DNA of 40,000 nt from Chromera velia (lineage: Eukaryota > Sar > Chromeraceae). Shown here one piece after another: positions 1 through 9,377 of the stretch. The stretch is taken from assembly GCA_018398765.1 (NCBI GenBank), contig JAHBMJ010000118.1:14312-54311 (forward strand), in the 5' to 3' direction. Positions within the stretch are counted from its first letter, which is position 1. Every line of letters begins with the position of its first letter. Made by a program: the position numbers and the translations under genes. A model generated the notes under the pieces. The model saw nothing but the letters and a program-made list of their open reading frames with translations, did not search any database and had not been told where the DNA came from.

Positions 1-840
1 CANGAGAGGATCAATCATTGCATCTGATTAGGAGGATACGATGAATGCAGCGATCGAAGAACCCTCGTGGTGAATCTGTCTCTGCTCATCGAGGTACAAC
101 AAAAAGGAATGAGAAGGGGGGGGGTTTCTCGGTCTGCCATGAATTGATTGCTGATTGATTGATTGATTGTTTGTGTGTACAGACATGATCATTGGTGCAG
201 ATGTGAATGATTGAAGGGTGTCTGTCGCTCCTTCTCTTCTTTTGTCACGCGGTGTTTCCCTTTCTTTCCGGCCTTTCTTTCCCGCTGTTCCTTCTTTCGC
301 GGTCAGTCAGTCACTCCATGTCACCATGGTGCCTTCCTTCATCTGCCTGCCTGCCTGCATTCGTTTGGTCGACTCAATTGGATTCGACACAGTGTACTTA
401 AATAGTGAATTAATTAATCAATTGTCTGACTGAACAGTGGCCTGCCAGTGACCGTATCAATTCTCCAATTACTCAGGCAATACAAACAAGCAAGCGAGCG
501 AGACCTCCCTTCCGGACCCTATCGGGGAGGGGCACCAGATCGAAAGAAAGTTCCCGACAACAAAGCAAATTCAGAAACGCTGCAGCCACATCTGTCGAGG
601 TCATGTTGATAATTATCAGACCATTCTTATTCATTCATGCATGCAGACATTCATTTGCATTCATCCATCGGATGAGCAAGCTGATACCTTGATGGAATCA
701 ATAGAGCCCATTCGATCGTCTCTTTTTTCTGTCTGTCTGTATGCCCCCCTCTCTTGTTCTGCCGTCTTCCTCTTCCTCCTGCTTCTTGTTGTCTTCGTCC
801 CCCTTCCCATCATCCCCTGCCCCCCTGTGTATATTTGTGT

Positions 841-864
841 CCCTGCCTGCCTGCCTGCCTGCCT

Positions 865-946
<82 letters not shown>
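841..946. repeat. Compound microsatellite (CTGC)n-(TC)n-(TG)n
   Basis: About five CTGC units at 843-863 are followed by TCTG/TC repeats to about 915, then an uninterrupted TG run to about 946. The same TC-then-TG order recurs at 18628-18760 and 31013-31056, and in reverse complement at 26129-26181. Confidence 0.9.
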
Positions 947-949
<3 letters not shown>

Positions 950-1050
950 TTGCCTTTCTTTTTGGTTATTTGTGGGGAAAGAAAAAGAACGGTCATGAAA
1001 AGAGTTGTCTGCATGTGAAGAGAGGAAGGTGGGAAAAGCAAATGACGGCT

Positions 1051-1100
1051 TGTCTCTCTGTCTGTCTGTCTGTCTGTCTGCCTGTCTGTCTGCCTGTCTG

Positions 1101-1145
<45 letters not shown>

Positions 1146-1170
1146 GTAGCTCTCCCTCTCTCTCTCTCTG
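1051..1170. repeat. (GTCT)n-(TC)n microsatellite
   Basis: GTCT units with occasional GCCT variants run from about 1051 to 1105. A TC tract follows to about 1170, with scattered TG and AG interruptions. It lies in intergenic DNA. Confidence 0.85.
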
Positions 1171-1890
1171 TCTGAAAAATAGAAGCAAAAGAAACTTGTT
1201 GTATGTCGGCACTGACTCGGCAGCATGTAGCCTGTCTGTCTGCGCGTCTATCCGTTTTGACTGGTGAGTCAAGAAAAGAAAAGAAAATCATTAATCGTTT
1301 TCTCCCTAATGCTACTCTGTTTTTCTTTCGCTTATGGCCCTAGTTGTGGCCTTTTCTTTGTTCATCGTCCTGCTTGTCTTCCTTCCTTTTTTCCGTGCTT
1401 CCTGTATCTTTTTGCTTCCTTAGCTCCTTCTTCTGAGTCTTTTCTTTATTTTTTTATTCTCTGTTTTTTTTCTATAGTTTTTTTGTTTTTTATCTTTCTC
1501 CATTTATCTATTGATTTCTCTGAATTTTCTCGATTTGACATGTAAGAAAATTCCAGCTATAGACTGTCTAGACAAAATTTGATTGATTTTAAAAATTATG
1601 ATTGACTCAGTGTTTTTTTGCAATTATGCCCTGCAACTGGCTACAAGTTTGAGTAATTCAGGTCAGGAATTTATTAAGTAGTAATTTAGCTTAGAAATTT
1701 AGAGGAATTTTAAAAGTAATTTAAAATAGTAAACTATAAAGTAATTTAGAAAGCTAAATTACTAATTTTGGTTAAATATGGTTTAACTTAATTTGGATGT
1801 CGATTTTTGGTAAACTACAAAGAGTTAGACGTTCAAACTGAAAGCGCTTATAAGTCTACATAAGCGCTATAAGCAAAGTGGCAACATAAT

Positions 1891-2577
1891 TTAAGTGGAC
1901 TGCAAACCATGCGGCAGCCAGTGCGGCAGCAGATCCTCAATCATTTTGCGGACCTGCGCCTGAATGGAGTTTGGAAGAGCAGAAGCTAAACTCACTAGGC
2001 TGCCAGTGGTCCATTGCAAGGCCTCAGAGGGCAACAACCGTCCACCGTTCTCAAGCAGGCATTTGGCGACTTCCCACTCATCGCTCTCAATTGCAAGCAG
2101 AAGGAGACTCTGCCCCCCATTTTCTCCCTCTTTTTTTTCACGTTTCGTGCATCTGTTACGAGACGGCAACCGTCCCACTCTCTTCTCGGCTTGGTTGACA
2201 GGGACGCCCCGCCCGATGAGGGCTATAGCCCCCTCGGTCCATCTGTGCCGTATGGCCATGCTGAGGGGTGAGGACTCAGGCGGACGTACGGGAGCGGGAC
2301 AGTCACTATCAGCAGACGAGTCGGATTCGGATTCTCCTGAGGGTACAGACGCATCCTCATCGCTGTCGGAATCCACATCCATCCCAGCGGCGGCGGCGGC
2401 GACCGCAGCGGTCGGAGGCGCAAGTGGTACTCCTGGTGCTCCTGTTGGAAGGTCAGCAGAAGCAGGAGCAGCTGCGGGTCCGTTCGGACTGTCCTTTCTG
2501 TGAAGGCGGCTGAGATGAACTGAGCGAATGATTCCGAGCAGAATGTCTCCCCTGGACTCTCTCACATCACAAATCAA
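1891..2577 (-). CDS. Ankyrin-repeat protein, probable 3' exon
   Basis: An open stretch of about 228 codons ends in TAA. It has no convincing ATG: it opens at a TTG directly after a CTGACTCAG acceptor-like site (AG at 2578-2579). I read it as the last exon of the ankyrin gene upstream on the same strand. It is phase 0 and so is the candidate donor at 3610-3609, so the two join in frame. Residues 30-70 are Pro/Ala-rich and about 67-95 are Ser/Asp/Glu-rich. Two degenerate ankyrin units follow: SPLSMAIRHRWTEGAIALI, then, after a basic insert, LLLLAIESDEWEVAKCLLEN. The joined exon does not continue the expected GADPN turn after VALVE, so another small exon may be missing. A separate gene is the alternative. 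Confidence 0.6.
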   Translation of the reverse strand: MICDVRESRGDILLGIIRSVHLSRLHRKDSPNGPAAAPASADLPTGAPGVPLAPPTAAVAAAAAGMDVDSDSDEDASVPSGESESDSSADSDCPAPVRPPESSPLSMAIRHRWTEGAIALIGRGVPVNQAEKRVGRLPSRNRCTKREKKEGENGGQSLLLLAIESDEWEVAKCLLENGGRLLPSEALQWTTGSLVSLASALPNSIQAQVRKMIEDLLPHWLPHGLQST

Positions 2578-3296
2578 CTGAGTCAGTCATGAACAGGGCG
2601 AGTGGAGCCGGAGGGAACTCGGGGAATGGCCGCCTGGACCTGTCTGCTGCACAAAGCGAAACTTAGAGAGAAACTCAGGCCGGCCCCCATCTGCACACAT
2701 GCAGAGAGAACATGAAAAAAAAATGACTAGCACTCTTTGTTTCAGCTGACAGAGAGGTCTGGGGGATCTTTCGGAAGCTGAATCGGTACACGTGCACAGC
2801 CATTGGGGTATGAGTGAGTCGCTCGGGGGTGTCTGAAATACGACAGACAAATAAACAATGGGATGGACAGGTCATGTGAAGAGAACACGGAAACGATTCC
2901 TTCGATTCCTTTTCATTTTGCGACTGGACGTCAATACATCATCGGCAAGATCCGACGATGGCCGGATGAATGGATGGACAGGCAAAAACACAAACAATGC
3001 AGTGAGAACGAAATCAGATCAATTCCCCAAGCAGTTCGAAACTTCACCTCAATCGAGGCAACATCTCTTCTGCAGCACTGAACCAAAATGCAAAAGCGAG
3101 GGTTGGCTGATAGATCTCTTGCCTCCACAAAGAATTCAGAAAGAAAAGAAAGAAAGAAAGAAAGAAAGGAAGAAAGGAAGCAAGCAAGCAAGCAAGGAAG
3201 GAAGGAAGGAAGGAAGGAAGAGAGAAAGAAAGAAAAGAAAGAATGAATGAATGAATGAATGAATGAGTGAATGAAAGAAAGAAAGAAAGAAAGAAG

Positions 3297-3334
<38 letters not shown>

Positions 3335-3336
3335 AG

Positions 3337-3420
<84 letters not shown>

Positions 3421-3550
3421 GGAAGGAAGGAAGGAAGGAAGGAAGAGAGAAAGAAAGAAAAGAAAGAAAGAATGAATGAATGAATGAAAGAAAGAAAGGA
3501 AGGAAGGAAAGGAAGGAAGGAAGGAAGGAAGGAAGGAAGGGAAGGAAGAG

Positions 3551-3593
<43 letters not shown>

Positions 3594-3610
3594 CCATCTG
3601 GCCGACCAAC
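2578..3610 (-). other. Candidate intron of the ankyrin gene
   Basis: This is the interval between the in-phase donor (GAG followed by GTTGGT, reading the minus strand at 3611) and the acceptor at 2579-2578. Reading frames inside it are either microsatellite translation or short and non-repetitive in character. It contains the 3138-3593 homopurine tract. A second possible donor lies immediately before the repeat (ATG followed by GTCTTTC). Assignment rests on phase and loss of ankyrin pattern only. Confidence 0.45.
3138..3593. repeat. Long near-homopurine tract, (GAAA)n/(GGAA)n/(GAAT)n
   Basis: About 455 bases are almost pure purine on the plus strand, broken only by CAAG units near 3180-3195 and GAAT units near 3240-3270 and 3470-3487. 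A higher-order unit, GGAA repeats then AGAGAAAGAAAG and then GAATGAAT, appears at about 3197-3270 and again at about 3418-3487. A partial third copy begins near 3500. The minus-strand ORF upstream reads through it as an FFLS repeat, which I regard as artefact. Confidence 0.9.
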
Positions 3611-6483
3611 CTCAACGAGAGCGACCACAAGCTGCCACTGCGTGACCAATGATGCCTCCGAGTCGTCGCGTCGGAACTCCCTATCCCAAAGGACAAACCC
3701 AAGAGGAATCTCGAGGTTTCCCCTTCTCACGTTCCGTTCCCCCCCCCCATCTCTATCTGTGTGCAGAATTCCCATCCCGTTCGGATCTGCCCCCCCGTTT
3801 TGGCACATCTGCCGCACCATCTCAACGTCCTTCAACAGGAGTGCGCCCAGCAAGGGAGAGGCCCGAGAGGGGCGACGAAAAGGTCTAGGAGGGGGTGGGG
3901 GCCCCTGCTCAGAATCGGATGCAACAGCCACCCCTGTGCCAGGAGCAGAGGAGAGCCCTGACGTGGCTGGAGTCACTTCAGAAGCAGAAGTACTGACACT
4001 GGCAGAAGCAGCAGTGCCCGTCCCAGCAGTGCCTGCTGTGCCTCGGGCGACTGTGCACACTGCATGGGGGGGAACCTCAAGACGGGGGCATCGCGCCCCT
4101 CTGTCGATCAGGAGACGGAAGATGCGGGAGGTGAGGGTGGACGCTTGACGGCAGGCCTTTGCGCCGCTGAAGGGGAAACTGAGGGCAAACTTTTCGGAGG
4201 CTGCCTGCAACGGCACATCAACGACCTCGTGCACAGTGAATGCACCAGAAGAGACATTTGCTACGGGATGAGTATGCGGATTTTGGGGGACGTGCAATCG
4301 CTTGACTCTCCTTGTGTTCGGACAGGCACCGCCACTAAGGAGCCGGTTGACAGATTCGACTGCAAAAGCCTCAATTGCAGAAAAAAGTGGAATGACAGCT
4401 GCTGGTGGTGCCTGGTCCTGGACCGAAACGCCGTTCTGCAAAAGGAAAACGACGTTCTGATCTAATTGCTTTGAGCACGCGAGAGAGAGCGGTGTGTGCC
4501 CCATTTCTGTGACTTTGCGGAGATTTGCCCCAGCATCTTTGAGCAGTTTGGCAAACTTCAGGGCTTCTACGTCATTTTCTTTCGCCCCCTCCTCGTCCCA
4601 CAGAGGAGCATCGCGGAAGGTTGTGCAGGTGACGCGGATGCTTGATGGAAAGGGTTTCTGCACATAGACACAATGCGTGTAGAGAAACTGCAAGGGAAAC
4701 TGATACCCCCACCCCCCTTCCCGATCCTCCCTCAATTCGTGTTCCATCAAACCGACAGCGTTGGGGTCTGCTCCTGTCTCGCAAAGGAGACGAGCCAGCT
4801 CCACATTCTGTGCCCCCATCACATTCAGAAGAGGAGATGCTTGGCTGAGAGGGGGGGGGGAGGATGGATCTGCAGAGTGTGGCTTTTCACAGGGGGGAGG
4901 GGGGACCCACCGCGCTCCTCGCTCAACGAGAAGCCTCGCAACTCGCTCAGCAGAGCTGCCAGGAGTGCATCCATCGTTTTCACTCCCATCCATTCTCCTT
5001 GGCCCAGGGGAGCGATTCCTTGTGTTAATGTGGCACACTGCCTGGAGGGGTGAGACGAGAAAGAATTTGTTTCCCCCCACCTCCTTCACAATCCTGAGAC
5101 CGTTCGGGTCTTCTCCCTTATCGAGAAGGAAGGAGACCACAGACTCAGGCCCCCCCTTTTGACAAACCTCGATCAAAGGGGATCGACGCTTTCCGGTTCT
5201 CTCCAATTCTGTGGTCATCATGTTCTTTGAACTGACTGATGCCACACTCGTGTTTGCTTTCCTCACCCTCTCCTCCCAAAGAAAACGAACTGTCTCCTTC
5301 TTTCCTAGAAAACAGGCGAGCGACAGAGGGGTATGGCCATCCTTTCTGGCCACATCTAGATCAACTCCCACCTCTGCAAGGACACGCAAAGTTTCCGCAC
5401 TTTTCTCATCTGCGTCATTTCGTTCCTCAACGTTCATCCTCCCCCTACCTCTCCCCGGGTACCCCCTCCGTAGTATCTGACTGCCTGCAGCGCAGACCGC
5501 CAAGAAAGGCAGTTTTTGTGCCCTCCTTCCCCCTGTCGGCAGGTCTACTCCCCCGGTATTCGTGTCCTGCCGCAGCAACGCTTTCAAAACGTCTTTATCG
5601 GCAGCACATGCATTTCTCAGACTGTCACGTCCCCCCTCCCTGCTCGACCAAGAGACGCATTGGGATAAACGGCCCACCCCGCACACCCCGCTTCCCTCGC
5701 ACGGGAGGCGAAACGCTCCAGTAGAGCGAGGCCCTTGTCACGTGGAAGGTTGTGGGGCCATCCCTTCGTTAGAAAGGATACAAGGGCCTGGAGGGGGCCG
5801 GGGGTGGAAACGTAAACGGCTCCACGATCCCGGTTTGTGGTCTCCTCCCACCCACACAGGTCGACACGCGCCCCTGCATCAAAAAGAAATTCTGCACAGT
5901 CCAGCTTGCCCGCGTCAATCAGAGCGACAAGCAAGGGAACTGCCTTCCGAGGGACTGAATCCTCTCCTGAGGTGCTCACCCCGACTAGGATGTTGGGTCG
6001 GTCTGCTCTATCGGAGCAGAGGATCCATGCATCAGGGGTGATGACTTTTGAATCAAGGAGGGACTTCAGGGATTGCCTCGTCATGAAGGAGACGGCACGG
6101 GATGAAACCTCGATTGAGGCGGTAGTGGGTCCCTTTTTGGAGAGAAAGTCGATGCACTTCTGAGAGCCGGGACTCTCTTCAAGTGCCCGTTTAAGGAGAA
6201 AGGGACACCGACCCTCTACCCCAGGTAAGGCCAGCACCTGCTGGAGGGCCTTCACATTGTCACGAAAAATGAAACCGTTCAGAGACTTTGCCAATTCTGC
6301 CCTCTCCAGGGGGTTGTCGAAGTTGGAGCACATACTCCCGAGTCCTAAAGGAGTCACATCGTTTCTCAGAGCGAGCAGTTTCTCACACACAGCAGATACC
6401 TTCCAAAAGCCCCGAATACCCAAAATCCCATTTGCAAAAAGAATAGGAGGAATGTCCTCCTTACGAGAGGCGTTTGCTTTCAT
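3611..6483 (-). CDS. Ankyrin-repeat protein (main coding part)
   Basis: Starts at ATG 6483. About 280 codons are open to 5617 in one frame, and the next frame is open from 5686 down to the repeat. The join must lie in the 5617-5686 overlap, where a C6 run (5631-5636) is the likeliest place for a one-base indel. Degenerate ankyrin units recur, for example [36 protein letters not shown] and [21 protein letters not shown], several followed by GADPN-like turns. They are grouped in a longer module: SPL...DPNG, an insert, PLQ/PLG, then LL..GA. Ankyrin arrays usually mediate protein binding. I see no catalytic domain, signal peptide or membrane segment. The coding part ends at about 3611, before the purine repeat. 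Partner and location are unknown. Confidence 0.7.
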
Positions 6484-7569
6484 TTTCAGTCGACGATGAA
6501 AATCTCGGAAGACTCCGGAGACGGCTATGAGTGGGCCACCAATTTAAGAGCAAAAAGAAGGCTTCTTATTATTGTTACGACCCAAGAAGGGTTTTCCCAA
6601 TCCAGCTTTGATCAGGACGCAGAAACACAATGCCCGCTTTCAGACGCGACAAATCATCGAACTCAAATTCTGATATATAATCCAAAAAGGGTTTCTGACA
6701 GTTTAAATGCAGCAGACATATGCAGACATTGCCAGACGTGCAGTTCCGGAGTGCACGCGGCATACCAATTGCATGGGCTCTGTATTGACCGATTGCGCGT
6801 CCATTTTTTCACCAAAAAAAAAAAAGTGAATTAATTTTGTAAGTAATTTGTATATATTATTGTAATGTCCCTATGGGACATGCCGTGGCCCCCAGGGGTG
6901 AGATAGGGTGAGAGCACTGAGAGGTGCGTCCATGATCATGGTACATGCATGCAACAGGTTCCCCTTCATATATTAATATATGGTGTATGACAAAACCCTC
7001 AATCACGGTTGTTGGCTGCGCAAAGGCGTAACCGCAGTATCTGTAAATGCCGTAAAGGGCCGGAGACAGCTGGACGGGCTTCAAGACGATTGAGAAGAAT
7101 AAATAAGAAGAGCTCTGCTATTAGATACGTTTGCTAATAAAAAAATTAATTATGTACAGGGACTTCGCTAACACATGGTGTGAACGTGAATAAACATGAA
7201 AGAGAAAATAACATTGTAACCGCAGCAATATATTACTGATAAATCTTTAACAACTTATTTTTGCTTAAAAAAAAAAAAATCACAGTGCTCCCCACTTAAA
7301 TCTACTTACATTTTTATTTTTTATTCACGGAGTCAATATATAGGTCTTTTACATATAGACACACATGCTGTAATGTTTCTTTCATTTACTTTCATTTATA
7401 TTTTGGCCATTCTAGTAGTAGCATAGTAGTATATGTAGTAGCCAAACATTATATACGCCTTCTATTATCAACTTGCTCTTTTAAATCATCTAGCTGTGAC
7501 TAAGACTGTGAGCTAGTCTATAAAATATTTGAACACAACGTTATACAAGTCCCAAACTACACGCTTGCT
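6484..7569. other. AT-rich intergenic region with small hairpin
   Basis: No supported gene. A perfect 7-bp stem with a 3-base loop lies at 6865-6881 (ATGTCCC, TAT, GGGACAT), followed by a small CCCC/GGGG inverted pair at about 6889-6898. The rest is AT-rich with homopolymer A runs near 6812 and 7266. A short minus-strand ORF at 6857-7084 has no recognisable domain and I do not call it. Confidence 0.5.
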
Positions 7570-8514
7570 ACACTTGCTGTATTAGTTGCTATAGTTGATT
7601 GTGCTCGCTTACTCACTCACCAACATACTTAGTCACTGACTCACTGAGTTATTCTTGCTTTCCTCACTAATTCACTCACTGACTGTCTCACTTGTTCACT
7701 CACTTACTCCCTCATTTTCCCTGTCTCTCTTTGATCACTCACCCACATGCCCAAAGTTAACGGCTTCCATTAACACCCTCACATCCACACGCCCGAACGG
7801 CTTTTGTTCACACACTTACTCTCTCTGTCTCTCTTTGTTTATTTCTATTTACCCACAGGCCCTAGCGGCTTAAAGTTCTGTTTACATACTGAGTCACATT
7901 CCCTCTTAGTAACAGGCTGTCTCTATTTATTCAGGTACTCACACGCCCATGCAAATATCTTCTGCTGACATGCTTGTGCGAGTCCTTGTCCCTCTTCATT
8001 CACCTACATGCCTAACCGGCTCTTGTTCACCTAGCCTGTTCACACCGGTTCACACACTCACTTTCCTTGTCTGTGTTCATGTACCCACACTATCGTAACG
8101 CCCCAAACGGCTTCTGTTTACACACTTGCTCTCCATATCTCTTTTCATTATTCTTCATTGATTCACTGCATGAGGCCCAAGCGGCTTTTGTTCACACACT
8201 CGCTCTCCTTGTATCTCCTTGTCTCTCTTCATTCACCCACCCACCCAAACGGTTTCTATTCACACACTCACTCTCCCTGTCTCTCTTAATTCATCAGTAG
8301 GCCCAAGTTGCTTCTGTTCACGTACTTGATATCTCTTCATTCATCTACAGGCCTAGCCATAGGCCCGAGCGGTTTTTGTTCAATGATATACAATTGATCC
8401 CTCTTTATTCATCCACGGGCCCAAACGGCTCCTGTTCCTAGCTTCTGTTCACACACTCGTTCTCTTTGTCTCTCTTTCTTCACCCACACGCCCAACCGGC
8501 TTCTGTTCACACAC
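7570..8514. repeat. Degenerate minisatellite, left arm
   Basis: Repeated unit of about 55-75 bases. The most constant part is CAAACGGCTTCTGTTCACAC, followed by ACTCACTCTCC, a TCTC-rich segment and CATTCACCCACAGGCC. Copies are recognisable from about 7730 and degrade toward 7570. The array is interrupted at 8515 by the copia element and resumes at 15147 on the other side, so it pre-dates the insertion. Confidence 0.8.
8510..8514. repeat. Target-site duplication, left (CACAC)
   Basis: The five bases CACAC immediately left of the element terminus TGTTAG match the five bases at 15142-15146 immediately right of CTAACA. The flanks rejoin to a normal minisatellite unit (GTTCACACAC then TCGCTCTCC). 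Five bp is the usual copia target duplication. Confidence 0.8.
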
Positions 8515-8537
8515 TGTTAGGGTTCGGGCCTGAGTCA
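8515..8537 (-). repeat. Detached LTR terminus (23 bp)
   Basis: These bases repeat the start, on the plus strand, of the full LTRs at 8748 and 14625 (TGTTAGGGTTCGGGCCTGAG plus TCA). The match stops where gag-derived sequence begins. The last three bases, TCA at 8535-8537, are shared by both parents and so could be junction microhomology. Confidence 0.8.
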
Positions 8538-8747
8538 CCTTGGGAACCCAGGAGAAATCAGGCGGCTTCAGAGCAACCGGGGGAGCAGAAGATGCAGCTG
8601 CAGCAGAAGTTTGAGCCGACTAGCTCGCCATCAGCAAGCTCAGCGCCTTGGCCAGATCCGCCTCCAGTTTAACAATCTTCTGCTCCTACCAGCCTGCAGT
8701 ATTGGAAGCAGAAGAAGAAGACTTATTGCCCGCGTCTGAGGCACCAG
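8535..8747 (-). pseudogene. Duplicated 5' fragment of copia gag outside the 3' LTR
   Basis: This 213-bp segment aligns without gaps to 14412-14624, the part of gag just downstream of the 5' LTR, including the primer-binding-site-like sequence. I count about five differences, one of which makes an in-frame TAG in the fragment where the main copy has CAG. It stops at the residues SWVPKV of gag and joins directly to the LTR terminus. Confidence 0.8.
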
Positions 8748-9264
8748 TGTTAGGGTTCGGGCCTGAGTCAGACATCGGCGCAACAGTCTGTACACAGGAA
8801 CTGAGACTGGAGGAAGTAGGCTAGGAAGCAAGCTGACAGCGCTAGGCTAAGTACAAAGCAATGATAGTAGAAGCAGCGTACTCAGAACATTCAACGTCAA
8901 GAAGTCTGGATCTAGAAGGACTGACCTTAATCCCAGTATTCCGACTTCTATCTTCTCAATCTGTTGCCGTCTACGTTGTGTCGATCGAGAGGATGCGACT
9001 ATTCGGATCGACACGTCACATGCACACAGAATCGGCTCTCTCTCAATCGGCTAATTACCGACTGTCATGAATCGGGTCTCTTCGTTCACTGTTGTCACGA
9101 AGAGGCAATCATTCAATCATTCACGTCTGCATGTACATGAATGAAATCTGCATGCATGCATATATCGACTCGCGCATGCAAATCGTTAGATCATCATGGG
9201 CGGCGGCGGCGGGCGTCGCGCGTGCAGTGGCCCACACGTCCGTCCACCCCCACGCGCACTAACA
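8748..9264 (-). repeat. 3' LTR of the copia element
   Basis: 517 bp, starting TGTTAG and ending CTAACA on the plus strand, matching 14625-15141. Immediately inside it (9265-9285), the element strand reads a purine-rich AATGAAGGGGGTGAT, a good polypurine-tract candidate. The LTR contains ATGCATGCAT and GGCGGCGGCGG words. Confidence 0.88.
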
Positions 9265-9285
9265 ATCACCCCCTTCATTCTGGAG
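9265..9285 (-). promoter_or_regulatory. Candidate polypurine tract
   Basis: On the element strand the bases directly before the 3' LTR include GAATGAAGGGGGTGAT. LTR elements prime plus-strand DNA synthesis from such a purine run next to the 3' LTR. It is supported by position and composition only. Confidence 0.55.
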
Positions 9286-9377
9286 GCAACACTGCTCGAT
9301 CGAAAGAACGAACACTCAAATGCAAATCAAAAAAACGAAAGCAATGAAATCATACAATCATGTATTCAAAGAAATCA

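Larger units (their letters stand above)
1..1890. other. Non-coding, repeat-rich stretch
   Basis: No supported gene. The open frames here are short and made of Ser/Leu/Cys or Arg/Glu/Thr runs produced by pyrimidine or purine microsatellites. The first 500 bases contain short GATT and TCTG repeats. From about 1540 the DNA becomes AT-rich with many TAATTTAG-like words. One ambiguous base (n) at position 3 suggests that the window begins near a contig or gap edge. Confidence 0.6.

Noticed and set aside
661-1291. Arg/Glu/Thr-rich ORFs of about 200 codons, minus strand
   Set aside because: Translation of TC/TG/GTCT microsatellites in overlapping frames; no domain.
3044-3610. C-terminal 190 residues of the long minus-strand ORF (FFLS repeats)
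   Set aside because: They only translate the GAAA/GGAA microsatellite and lack ankyrin pattern.
7570-8514. Repeat array considered as CRISPR
   Set aside because: Units are degenerate, contiguous and without unique spacers, in an intron-bearing eukaryotic context.
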